Source: Eubacteriales bacterium
GTDB lineage: Bacteria; Bacillota_A; Clostridia; Lachnospirales; Lachnospiraceae
Direction: 5' to 3'
DNA: 47,432 bases
NCBI GenBank assembly: GCA_030533315.1
Contig: JAUNJL010000013.1
Coordinates: forward strand, 1 to 47,432
Shown here: positions 17,238 through 24,866 of the stretch, piece by piece
How the letters are laid out: each line of letters starts with the position of its first letter
How positions within the stretch are numbered: the first letter of the stretch is position 1
Translations under genes and position numbers: made by a program
The notes under the pieces: generated by a model
The model's database searches: none
The model's input: only the letters and a program-made list of their open reading frames with translations
What the model was told of the DNA's origin: nothing

Positions 17238-18803
17238 TCATTTCTTGATGGTCACGCTCTTGGCCTGGCCTTTTCCCTTCAGAAGCTTCTTGTAAGCCTT
17301 CAGCTTCGCCTTGGGAACCTTGATAACGGCCTTGCTGGAAATGCCTCTCAGACTCTTTGCGCCCACCGACTTCAGGCCCTTGGACTTGATGGTCAGGCTG
17401 GAAAGACTCTTGCAGCCGCTGAAGGCCACCTTGCCGATGGTGGTCACATTGGCACCCAGCGTAACCTTTTTCAGCTTCTTACAGCCGGAAAAAGCTTTTG
17501 GAGCGATGGTGGTGACCGCACACTTCACTTTCTTGTAGGTGACCGTGTCGGGAACGTTCACGGAGGCAGCGGTCTTTTTCACAGGCCCCATCAGGGAGAC
17601 CTGTACTCCGTTTTTGTCGTTGGCGATGATCTTGTACTTACATCCCTTGTATTTGAAGGTGGTACCCTTTTTCAGCTTCGCCTTTGCCTTGACGGCGGCG
17701 GGAACCTTGACGGTATCCGCAAGCTGCTGGTTGTCTCCCATATCCAGATGAACCAGATCCTCGTTTCCTTCCAGCGTCACCTCCACAAGGGCCGGGTTGT
17801 TGGAAAGGTCCAGGCTCACCAGCTGGTTGTCGCCGCAGTCCAGCTCGGTAAGGGCGGCGTTGCTGCTAAGATCCAGCTCCGCCAGCTCGTTGCTGGAGCA
17901 GTTCAGCTCTGTCAGAGCCGCATTGTTGGAGAGATCCAGGCTTTCCAGCTCGTTCTCAGAGCAGTCCAGGGCAGCCAGGGAGGGATTCTGACTCACGTCC
18001 AGCTCGCTCAGGCTGTTGTCCGAGCAGGAAAGATCCGTCAGCTTCGGATTGTTGGAAACCGTAAGGCTGGTCAGCATGTTTCCGCCGCAGTCCAGTTCCG
18101 TCAGTTCCGGGTTTGCATCCGTGTTCAGGGAACGAAGCTGATTGTCCCCGCAGTCCAGGCTGGTCAGCTGGGAAAGCATACTCACGTCCAGGCTGGTCAG
18201 AAGGTTGGTGCTCACATCCAGCTCCTGAAGACTGAGATTGTTGGAAAAATCCAGGCTGGTGATCTGATTGTCACTGCAGTCCAGGCTGGTCAGCTGTGTG
18301 TTCTTGGATACGTCCAGGCTGGTCAGGCTGTTGGAGGAGCAGTTGATCAGGGTCAGATTGGTCAGAAGCTCCACGCCCTTCAGGCTGGAGATGCCCATCT
18401 CATTCACGTCCATGTCCGTGGCCGCAAGCAGCTCCTGCTCATCCAGCACAAGATCCTTGATCATGTCGTATTCAGCGATGACATACCCACGAAAAACAGC
18501 ATCAGGGAAATTAGCCTCGTTAATCTCCAAAGGCACCCCCCCTACCTGGGCTGTGGAAAGCTGAGGGGAGGACTCCACCGGGTCAAGGCTAAGGAAGGGA
18601 GTCTCTGCAGCCTGCTGCGTCCCATCACCAAAGAGATCTTCGCTCCCCGTCTCCACGGCAGGAATTTCCTCCAAAACGTCGGAAACCTCCTCCACGGAAA
18701 CATCAGCGAATGCCTCTTCCTCCTGAGCCATCACCGGCAGGGAAAAAGCGTTCATCACCATACAGGTGCTCAAAAGGATGGACAAAATTGCTTTTCTTTT
18801 CAT
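17238..18803 (-). CDS. Secreted leucine-rich-repeat protein with cysteine ladder
   Basis: A 521-residue protein with a signal peptide (MKRKAILSILLSTCMVMNAFSL, cleavage after PVMA). The N-cap EINEANFPDAVFRGYV is followed by about ten 21-residue repeats of the form LTxLDCSxNxLxxLDLSxNxx (about 145-355). Cysteines stand exactly 21 apart at 155, 176, 218, 239, 260, 281, 302 and 323 (197 is Val), as in the InlJ-type internalins. After a linker, about 375-521 is a Lys-rich region with BspA-like LRR_5 segments (AFSGCKKLKKVTLG, AFSGCKSLSSLTI). No LPXTG or membrane anchor is seen, so it is released or held by the basic C-terminus. Probable binding or adhesion role, by inference. Confidence 0.85.
   Translation of the reverse strand: MKRKAILSILLSTCMVMNAFSLPVMAQEEEAFADVSVEEVSDVLEEIPAVETGSEDLFGDGTQQAAETPFLSLDPVESSPQLSTAQVGGVPLEINEANFPDAVFRGYVIAEYDMIKDLVLDEQELLAATDMDVNEMGISSLKGVELLTNLTLINCSSNSLTSLDVSKNTQLTSLDCSDNQITSLDFSNNLSLQELDVSTNLLTSLDVSMLSQLTSLDCGDNQLRSLNTDANPELTELDCGGNMLTSLTVSNNPKLTDLSCSDNSLSELDVSQNPSLAALDCSENELESLDLSNNAALTELNCSSNELAELDLSSNAALTELDCGDNQLVSLDLSNNPALVEVTLEGNEDLVHLDMGDNQQLADTVKVPAAVKAKAKLKKGTTFKYKGCKYKIIANDKNGVQVSLMGPVKKTAASVNVPDTVTYKKVKCAVTTIAPKAFSGCKKLKKVTLGANVTTIGKVAFSGCKSLSSLTIKSKGLKSVGAKSLRGISSKAVIKVPKAKLKAYKKLLKGKGQAKSVTIKK
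17754..18371. repeat. 63-bp coding repeats of the LRR domain
   Basis: About ten degenerate 63-bp units encode the 21-residue repeats. Recurrent pieces such as CAGTCCAGGCTGGTCAG are nearly identical between units, so the array could expand or contract by recombination. Confidence 0.75.
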
Positions 18804-18865
18804 ACCATTCGTTCCTTTCTCTCACGGCGCAGCACTTCTGCCGCGGTATTTTTATTATGAGATAC

Positions 18866-18894
18866 AGTATAAAGCATTCTGTTTGATATCGCAA
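18866..18894 (-). promoter_or_regulatory. Sigma-A promoter of the LRR gene
   Basis: Minus strand TTGCGA (18889-18894), 17-base spacer, TATACT (18866-18871). The leader is about 60 bases with AAAGGAA about 9 bases before the ATG. Confidence 0.78.
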
Positions 18895-18995
18895 GCAAAA
18901 CTGAAATTTTGCACAAAAAAGGGGCTGCGCCCAGCCTCCTCCGACAGTCATTTCCGCCTGTGAAAAACCCCTGCAGCGGCAAAAATGGCGCAAAA

Positions 18996-19017
18996 ATCCC
19001 GGCCAGCTGGCCGGGAT
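18996..19017 (-). terminator. Intrinsic terminator of the riboswitch operon
   Basis: A perfect 22-bp palindrome with core CCCGGCCAGCTGGCCGGG, followed on the minus strand by TTTTTG. It lies 49 bases past the stop of the two-domain binding protein and ends the chelatase operon. Confidence 0.85.
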
Positions 19018-19066
19018 CCTTGAAAAAAGAGAAACTCCCACGTCGGGAGATCCCCTCCATATGGTT

Positions 19067-19933
19067 TTATGGCTGTGCCTCCAGGATGGTGGAGGAATCC
19101 AAAAGCAAGGTGAAATCCAGCTCCCTTGGTTTCCCCAGGGCCGTGGTGTCGGCGATGAGGGGGATCTGGCAGTCAAAGCCCTTTACCGGGAAGGTGAAGG
19201 TGGAGTTCTCCCCCTCCTCCCACCGGTAGGTCTCTTCCCCCACGATCACATAATCGTAGTTTCCGTTGCCGAAGACCAGGGTCATGGACGCTTTTCCGTC
19301 CTCCACCTTTATTTTGGCAGGATTCTCCACCTTTGTGTGGCCGGAGCCTCCCAGAAGGGAAAACTGGACGGTGTATTCCCCGTCCGAAAGGCCAAGGCTC
19401 TCCGGCGTGGCCGCCGCCACATGTTTCATGGCCTGGTCAGGAAGGCTGGAGGAATGAAACAGCAGGGTACGGTCATACCACTTCTGTCTCCGCTTGCTGA
19501 AGGAGGCGCAGCTGGTCAGCTGGTCCAGGGCCTCCACCGGCACCTGGTAGGTCTGCCTTCCCTCCTCGTCCAGCTGGAAGGAGATGTAGGAATCCTCCTG
19601 GTCCTCCACCGCCTCCGCCCCCGTTCCCATGTAGAGCATCAGGTAGCCCTGGCCCCCCAAAGTGAGGAGAGCCGTCATCTCACCATCCTTGACCGTCAGC
19701 TGGCAATCGTCAATGGGAAACATGGCGGAGCTGCACTCCACCTCTATAGGGTAGGTGCCATCCTCGATCTCCTCCCCTGTGATGGGGGTAAGGCCCTCCT
19801 GGGAGATCTCGACGGGAGCCCACATCTCCGACGCATCGGCCACCCCTTCCTTATGCTCCCCTCCCTGGCACGGCGCCGCACCAGCCGTAAGCCCCAAAGT
19901 CAGGCAGATTGCAAAAAACGGCAGTTTTTTCAT
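19067..19933 (-). CDS. Exported protein with two NEAT-like beta-sandwich domains
   Basis: A 288-residue protein with a signal peptide (MKKLPFFAICLTLGLTAGAA). Two similar domains follow, about 56-165 (DGTYPIEVECSSAMFPIDDC... KWYDRTLLF) and 180-285 (DGEYTVQFSLLGGSG... ELDFTLLLD). Each has the order DG-Y, a central DG/G-x-A strand, Y..V..GE-Y and a final F-T/LL strand, reminiscent of NEAT haem-binding or iron-transport-associated domains. That family call is tentative. Domain 2 closely resembles residues 36-134 of the protein at 24867-25940. It follows cbiK by 16 bases, behind the B12 riboswitch. It probably binds a metal complex or tetrapyrrole outside the cell. Confidence 0.7.
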   Translation of the reverse strand: MKKLPFFAICLTLGLTAGAAPCQGGEHKEGVADASEMWAPVEISQEGLTPITGEEIEDGTYPIEVECSSAMFPIDDCQLTVKDGEMTALLTLGGQGYLMLYMGTGAEAVEDQEDSYISFQLDEEGRQTYQVPVEALDQLTSCASFSKRRQKWYDRTLLFHSSSLPDQAMKHVAAATPESLGLSDGEYTVQFSLLGGSGHTKVENPAKIKVEDGKASMTLVFGNGNYDYVIVGEETYRWEEGENSTFTFPVKGFDCQIPLIADTTALGKPRELDFTLLLDSSTILEAQP

Positions 19934-19949
19934 AGGTTCCTTCCTCGGC

Positions 19950-20930
19950 TCAGTCCAGCTGTGCAATGGCGTCTGCCGTATGCTCGATGTAGATATTCTG
20001 AATGTCGGCCATCTGACCAAGGCCTACCAGCTCACACTGCACCTCATAGCCGGCTGCCTCGAAGGCGGACTTCCAGCTGTCCTCCTCGTCCCCCGCCATG
20101 TCGTTGTTGGCATGGTCGCCGGCAACCACCATCAGCGGCTGGAGAAGAACCTTGGAATACTCACCCTCTCCCACCGATGCGATCACGTCCTCCAGGGTGG
20201 GAGTTGCCTCCACGGTACCCACGTAATAGTTGGCGTAGCCCTCTTCCTTCAGCAGGTCGTCCATTTTCTGGTAAACCTCGTTGGAATCGGCGTCCGTTCC
20301 ATGGCCCATGAAGCAGATGGCCGTATCCCCGTCGTCATACTCCTCCGTCCCAGCCGCAATGGCCTCGATCACGGCGGAAAAATCCTCGTCGCTGGTAAGC
20401 AGAGGCTCTCCCACCACGATGCTCTCAAAGGCATCGCCGTAGTTTGCCAGCTCCTCCATCACGTCGTCATACTCATGTCCGTTCATAAGGTGGGTAGGCT
20501 GTACCACCAGGGTCTTCACGCCGTCGGCCACCGCTCGGTCAAGAGCCTCCGTCACATTGTCGATGAGCACGTTGTCCCTCTCCTTTAATTTATCGATGAT
20601 GATCTGGCTGGTGAAGGCCCGTCTCACGTCATATTCTGGGAAAGCGGCCACGATGGCGTCCTCAAGCCCCTTTATGGTGGCGGTACGGTTGTCGTTAAAG
20701 CTGGTTCCGAAGCTGATGACCATAATGGCCTGCTCGTTGGGGGCGTCCGCATTTACAGAGGGCTGGTAAACCTCTCCCGGCGTCTCGGAGGGTTCTCCCG
20801 TATCCTCTTCCTCCTCTTCCCCGGCAGCCTCCTCAGCCGCCTCCTCGGCAAATACGCCCACAGAGCCCATCATGGTGACGGTGGTCATGGCAAGGGCCAT
20901 GGCAAGTGCTTTCACGATCTTGTTCTTCAT
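19950..20930 (-). CDS. cbiK: Exported CbiK-type sirohydrochlorin cobaltochelatase
   Basis: A 326-residue protein: signal peptide (MKNKIVKALAMALAMTTVTM..., cleavage near residue 28), an acidic linker rich in E/D (29-50), then a complete CbiK-type chelatase (65-326). Active-site histidines are kept: H210 in FMGHGTD and H273 in VVAGDHANNDMAGDE, with PTHLMNGHEY at 145-154. CbiK inserts cobalt into sirohydrochlorin in the anaerobic B12 pathway, normally in the cytoplasm. This one is exported, so it more likely handles metal or tetrapyrrole outside. Start 20930 has AGGAGG 7 bases upstream. Controlled by the B12 riboswitch at 21210-21372. Confidence 0.9.
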   Translation of the reverse strand: MKNKIVKALAMALAMTTVTMMGSVGVFAEEAAEEAAGEEEEEDTGEPSETPGEVYQPSVNADAPNEQAIMVISFGTSFNDNRTATIKGLEDAIVAAFPEYDVRRAFTSQIIIDKLKERDNVLIDNVTEALDRAVADGVKTLVVQPTHLMNGHEYDDVMEELANYGDAFESIVVGEPLLTSDEDFSAVIEAIAAGTEEYDDGDTAICFMGHGTDADSNEVYQKMDDLLKEEGYANYYVGTVEATPTLEDVIASVGEGEYSKVLLQPLMVVAGDHANNDMAGDEEDSWKSAFEAAGYEVQCELVGLGQMADIQNIYIEHTADAIAQLD

Positions 20931-21099
20931 AATCATTCCTCCTGTCTTTTGGATCCCATCGATCCCCTGATACAAATGTCCAGGTGCTGCGTCAGCTTCT
21001 TCAAGCGGGGGCCGGCGTGTAACAGAAACATGCAGCTGGAGCGCCCATGGATCCCTCCCCGGCGCGCGCCTGCCCTTACCGCAGGGAGCACCCAATCCC

Positions 21100-21129
21100 A
21101 AAAAAAGCCCTTTACCTGCGGGTAAAGGG
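21100..21129 (-). terminator. Riboswitch expression-platform terminator
   Basis: Minus strand CCCTTTACC, loop CGCA, GGTAAAGGG, then C and seven T (21100-21106). It lies about 80 bases after the B12 aptamer and 170 bases before the chelatase start, so ligand binding would be read out as premature termination. Confidence 0.92.
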
Positions 21130-21209
21130 ACTCTTCTGCATACATCACATCCATGACGCGTCTACGGTACAACCAATTACTCGTGATCTGGAACACAGGT
21201 CCCTGTACC

Positions 21210-21372
21210 AACAGCAAGGCAGGTTTCCTGACTCTCAGATCCTTGCGAAGGTCCTCCTTCCCGGTTTCCCAGTGGCTCATGGACGCCGCTCCCTGATCAC
21301 AGTGACGAGATCGTACAGGATTCTCACCTGTTTCCCTTTTAACCCGTAAGGCCTACGGGCACCCGCTGTTTG
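21210..21372 (-). ncRNA. Cobalamin (B12) riboswitch aptamer
   Basis: Read on the minus strand, all hallmark blocks appear in order: GGTGCC, TTAAAAGGGAA, GGTGAGAATCC, CACTGT, GAGCCACTGG, GGGAAGG and the B12 box AGTCAGGAAACCTGCC (21219-21233). AACAGC and GCTGTT at the two ends close the outer helix. It is preceded by a sigma-A promoter and followed by an intrinsic terminator, so high cobalamin should switch off the chelatase operon. Confidence 0.95.
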
Positions 21373-21390
21373 CTTTATGAAACTAAAGCC

Positions 21391-21419
21391 AGTATAGCAC
21401 AGGCCGTACCGATTGGCAA
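21391..21419 (-). promoter_or_regulatory. Sigma-A promoter of the B12-riboswitch operon
   Basis: Minus strand TTGCCA (21414-21419), 17-base spacer, TATACT (21391-21396). Transcription would start near 21384, about 12 bases before the aptamer. Confidence 0.88.
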
Positions 21420-21467
21420 TATGAAACTATATGCAAGATAAAACTATATTTTTATTATATTTTGAAG

Positions 21468-21495
21468 AAAAAAGCCGCGTCAAAAAAGCTGCGTC
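21468..21495. repeat. Tandem 14-bp repeat over the ABC ATPase stop
   Basis: AAAAAAGCCGCGTC (21468-21481) is followed directly by AAAAAAGCTGCGTC (21482-21495), one mismatch. The second unit includes part of the stop codon of the ABC ATPase. On the minus strand each unit ends in six T, so it may assist termination, although no clear stem precedes. Confidence 0.75.
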
Positions 21496-22627
21496 AGACG
21501 GGAATACTTCCCCCGCCGGAGGCGCCGGGGCCCTCCCGCAGAAGTCCCAGCCTTTCCGCCTCACGGATCAGGTCAAAAAGGCGGCCATTTCCCACTCCCC
21601 TTGGAACAGGGGCGGCCCACACGCCCTGGCAGGTTCTCATAAGGGCCAAGGCCCTCTGGTAGGCCTCCTCCCCCATTTCCCCAAAAGGCGGAACGCTTAC
21701 CACCTCCGCCGCCAGATACCTGGCCAGCCGGTATTCCAGGTCGTTCTCATAGAGGATACCGGCCACGAAGGGGATTCCCTCCTTTTGCAGCCGGCGGAAC
21801 AAAGGAATGCCCCCGCCTCCGCCGCTGATGACGAAGATCCGGGGCCTTCCCTCCGGCTTGGGAAGCTCGATGCTGCCAAAAAGAGGGTCGTAAAAGCCAT
21901 TGTCGATGTCATACAGCTCCTGGATGATATCCTGGCTGAAGATCTCCTCCGGGGTGCCAAAATGAGAGATATGATCTCCCTTGACGCAGACGATCTTGTC
22001 GGCGATCTTCTGGGCAAGGTCGATCTCGTGGAGGGACATGATTACCGTGATCCCCTTCTCCTTGGCCATGGACCGAAGGATGGAAAGCAGCTCCAGCTTG
22101 TGACGGATGTCCAAAAAGGAGGTGGGCTCGTCCAGGATGATGATATCCGGCTCCTGACAGATGGCCCTGGCCAGGAGCACCCTCTGGCGCTGCCCGTCGC
22201 TGATGGCACGAAAGTCCCGGCACCCCAGGTCCTGGGCATGAACGGCCAGAAGGGCGGCGTCCACCTTTTGCTCGTCCTCCCGGGTCAGCCTCCCCAGCCT
22301 TCCGGTGTAAGGGTAACGGCCTGTGGCTACGATGTCGTGGCAGGTCATCAGCTCCGGGTGGATCCGCTCCGTGAGCACCACCGCCATCTCCGTGGAAAGC
22401 CGCTTGTAGGGAAGCTTTCTCAGATCCTCCCCGTCCACCCACACCAGCCCGTCAATGAGGGCCAGCTGACGGGTGATGGTTTTCAGGATGGTGGATTTTC
22501 CCGAGCCGTTGGGCCCGATGAGCGTGACGATCTCCCCCTTTTGGATGTCCAGGTCGATGTCTCGGATCAGCGGCTGCCTGTGATACCCCACCGTCAGCCT
22601 TTCGATCTGAAAATAAGGCTTCTTCAT
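21494..22627 (-). CDS. ABC transporter ATPase (FecE/BtuD-type) with C-terminal extension
   Basis: A 377-residue protein. The ATPase domain (1-250) has Walker A GPNGSGKST (38-46), signature ISDGQ (142-146) in place of LSGGQ, Walker B IIILDE (162-167) and H-loop His200. Where most relatives have the Q-loop Gln, the text reads VVLTERIHPELMTC. Residues about 255-377 are an added domain with a glycine-rich ISGGGGGIPLFRRL that resembles a nucleotide- or cofactor-binding loop. It energises uptake of a metal complex with the permease upstream, overlapping it by 4 bases. The start has AAAGGAGG. Extension function unknown. Confidence 0.9.
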   Translation of the reverse strand: MKKPYFQIERLTVGYHRQPLIRDIDLDIQKGEIVTLIGPNGSGKSTILKTITRQLALIDGLVWVDGEDLRKLPYKRLSTEMAVVLTERIHPELMTCHDIVATGRYPYTGRLGRLTREDEQKVDAALLAVHAQDLGCRDFRAISDGQRQRVLLARAICQEPDIIILDEPTSFLDIRHKLELLSILRSMAKEKGITVIMSLHEIDLAQKIADKIVCVKGDHISHFGTPEEIFSQDIIQELYDIDNGFYDPLFGSIELPKPEGRPRIFVISGGGGGIPLFRRLQKEGIPFVAGILYENDLEYRLARYLAAEVVSVPPFGEMGEEAYQRALALMRTCQGVWAAPVPRGVGNGRLFDLIREAERLGLLREGPGASGGGSIPV

Positions 22628-23667
22628 CCCCGCCCTCCTTTCTTTTTCAGCATCATGACGATGACCACCGGTGCACCGAAGATGGAAGTCACGGTGCTGA
22701 TGTTCAGCTCCATGGGGGCGAAAGCCATGCGGGCAATAAGGTCACAGCTCATGCAGAACACGGCCCCTCCCAGGAACACCCCCGGAATCACCACCAAAGG
22801 CCGGGAGGTTCTTAGCCCCAGCTTCACCAGATGGGGAACGGCGATCCCCACGAAGGAGACCGGCCCCGCAAAGGCGGTGACGCAGCCGGAGAGCACGCTG
22901 GAAAGAAGGATCAGCCCCACCCGAAACACCCGGATGTTGACCCCCATGCTCTGGGCATAGGCCTCCCCCAGCTGATAGGCTCCGATGGGCTTTGACATCC
23001 AAAACACAAGAAGGGTGGTGATCCCGATCACCAGGGCGGAAATCTGCACGTTGGACCAGCTCATCCCGGAGAAGCTTCCCTGGGACCAGCCGTGAAGGTT
23101 GACGATGTCCCAGTCGTCCGCAAAGGTGATGACAAAATCCGTCACGGCGGAGCAGATATACCCGATCATGATCCCCGCCACAAGAAGGGTGGACATCCCC
23201 TGAAGCTTTCGGGAGAAAAGGAGGATGAAGCACACAGACAAAAGAGAGCCTGCAAAGGCGGCCGCCACCAATGTATAGGAGGAGACCACGTGAAATTTCT
23301 GCAAAAAGACGATCATGGTCAGAGCCACCACCATCTTGGCGCCGGAGGAGATCCCCAGCACAAAGGGTCCGGCAATGGGATTGGCAAAAAAGGTTTGGAG
23401 AAGAAAGCCCGAAAGGGAAAGCCCCCCTCCCAGGATGGCCGCCATAAGGATGCGTGGCATACGGATCTTCCAGATGATGCTCCGCTGCGCCGGATCCCCC
23501 TCCCCCAGAAAAAGGATGCGGAAGGTCTGGGAAACCGAGATAGAGACGCTCCCCGTATGAATGTTCAGGATCACGATGGCCCCGAAGGCCAGGAGAAGAA
23601 CCCCGAAAACCAGGGTATACCGGCTCCTCCGTTTAAAATTTTCCATGTGAAAGGTGGTTTGTTCCAT
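22624..23667 (-). CDS. FecCD/BtuC-type ABC permease
   Basis: A 347-residue polytopic membrane protein of the FecCD family, with about ten hydrophobic segments. Family motifs: RMPRILMAAILGGGLSLSG, the NPIAGPFVLGISSGA stretch and the late GPVSFVGIAVPHLVK. This family transports iron siderophores, haem, cobalamin and other chelates. Only one permease gene is present, so it would act as a homodimer. It follows the binding protein by 49 bases and couples to the ATPase. GAGG lies about 9 bases before ATG 23667. Confidence 0.95.
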   Translation of the reverse strand: MEQTTFHMENFKRRSRYTLVFGVLLLAFGAIVILNIHTGSVSISVSQTFRILFLGEGDPAQRSIIWKIRMPRILMAAILGGGLSLSGFLLQTFFANPIAGPFVLGISSGAKMVVALTMIVFLQKFHVVSSYTLVAAAFAGSLLSVCFILLFSRKLQGMSTLLVAGIMIGYICSAVTDFVITFADDWDIVNLHGWSQGSFSGMSWSNVQISALVIGITTLLVFWMSKPIGAYQLGEAYAQSMGVNIRVFRVGLILLSSVLSGCVTAFAGPVSFVGIAVPHLVKLGLRTSRPLVVIPGVFLGGAVFCMSCDLIARMAFAPMELNISTVTSIFGAPVVIVMMLKKKGGRG

Positions 23668-23716
23668 ATTGTTTTACCTCAGATCCTCCCCCAAGCAGGG
23701 GGCTGCTGTCATCGTC

Positions 23717-24862
23717 TCATTGGCAGCGGGAAAGGAAGGTCATCTCCTGTCCCGCCTCCCCGGTAAGCATCCCGTGGATGTCCCGGATCAGCTCTCCCAC
23801 AATATCCGTGGCCTGGTACAGGTATTTGCCGGTGCACCACACGTTTCCCTCCTGAACGGCCTTAAAATCGGAAAAAAGCTGACTTTTTGCCAGAAGCTCC
23901 TCCACGGTGGTGATGGGTGCGTCGATGGAGGCGTTGTAGATGAGATAGTCCGCATCCACCGCCTGCTCATAAAAGTCCTCCATGGTCATGGAGACGGAGG
24001 CGCTCTCCCCCACCTTGCTCCTCACACCTTCAAAGGCATACCTTCCCCCGGCGATCTCGATCATCTTGGGAATGTAATCCGTCTCGGAGCGCACCACCGC
24101 CGTACCCTCGGTGCTGATGTAGAAGTAGGCCACCCTCTTTTCGGTGTTGGGAAAGCCCTCCAGCTCCTCCATGATCTTGGACTGCTGGGCGAAGAAAGTC
24201 TCCGCCGCCTCCTCCTTCCCCGTCAAAACCCCGTACAGGCGAATCCACTCCGTCCGCCCCAGAGGATGGGATTCATAGCTGGAATGATCCACCAGAACCG
24301 GAATCCCCAGATCCTCCAGCATCTCCTGGACCTTGGGGGCATGGAGAATCATGGTGGATTCAATGGCCAAGCTGCAGTCCTCCCCGATCAGCAGCTCATA
24401 ATCCGGCTCGTTGTATTTTCCGGCAAAAAGGATCTCCCCGGCCTCCATCCGCTCCCTGGCGCCCTGGATATACCAGTGGTCCGCCTGGGCGCCGGAAAAA
24501 CGGATGTGATCCAGAGCGTCCAGGGCGTCAAAAAGGGACATCACCGCCGTAGCCGCCAGGTACACGTTGGAGAGAGGCTGCTTTAGAGGAACCACCTCCT
24601 CCGAAAGCCCCTCCGGCGCCTCCTTTCCCTGGGGGATCACAAGAAAGCGCCCGCTGTCATGGATGTCCACCAGGGAATAGCCTCCCTGATAGCGGTGCAC
24701 GTCAAAGCCCTGGGCGTAGACCAACTCCATGGAGGATTCATAGGTCAGCCCCGGGATCTTTGGGATGTCACGGCTTTCGGCCCCCCATGCCCTGCCCGCC
24801 CACATCAGGATCAGGCAGGATCCGGCAAAAAGGACGGCCAGTTTTTTGCAGATTCTTCTCAT
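23717..24862 (-). CDS. ABC substrate-binding protein, FhuD/BtuF-like, full length
   Basis: A 381-residue exported protein with a signal peptide (MRRICKKLAVLFAGSCLILM...). Both lobes are present: the N-lobe (about 35-190, PKIPGLTYESSMELVYAQGFDV...) and C-lobe (about 215-375, KRVAYFYISTEGTAVVRSETDYIPKM). The only Cys near the N-terminus lies inside the hydrophobic core, so no clear lipobox. Family members bind chelated metals, haem or cobalamin. Start 24862 lies just after the previous stop; GGAGG is 13 bases away, so coupling is likely. Its N-lobe is paralogous to the half-length gene upstream. Confidence 0.88.
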   Translation of the reverse strand: MRRICKKLAVLFAGSCLILMWAGRAWGAESRDIPKIPGLTYESSMELVYAQGFDVHRYQGGYSLVDIHDSGRFLVIPQGKEAPEGLSEEVVPLKQPLSNVYLAATAVMSLFDALDALDHIRFSGAQADHWYIQGARERMEAGEILFAGKYNEPDYELLIGEDCSLAIESTMILHAPKVQEMLEDLGIPVLVDHSSYESHPLGRTEWIRLYGVLTGKEEAAETFFAQQSKIMEELEGFPNTEKRVAYFYISTEGTAVVRSETDYIPKMIEIAGGRYAFEGVRSKVGESASVSMTMEDFYEQAVDADYLIYNASIDAPITTVEELLAKSQLFSDFKAVQEGNVWCTGKYLYQATDIVGELIRDIHGMLTGEAGQEMTFLSRCQ

Positions 24863-24866
24863 GGCG

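Noticed and set aside
20931..21101. Longer chelatase protein starting near 21101
   Set aside because: The extension runs through the untranslated leader up to the terminator, lacks a ribosome-binding site and would hide the signal peptide; ATG 20930 follows AGGAGG.
23717..24862. Lipoprotein lipobox in the substrate-binding protein
   Set aside because: The only early Cys (AGSC) is inside the hydrophobic core with more hydrophobic residues after it, so it is not a lipobox.
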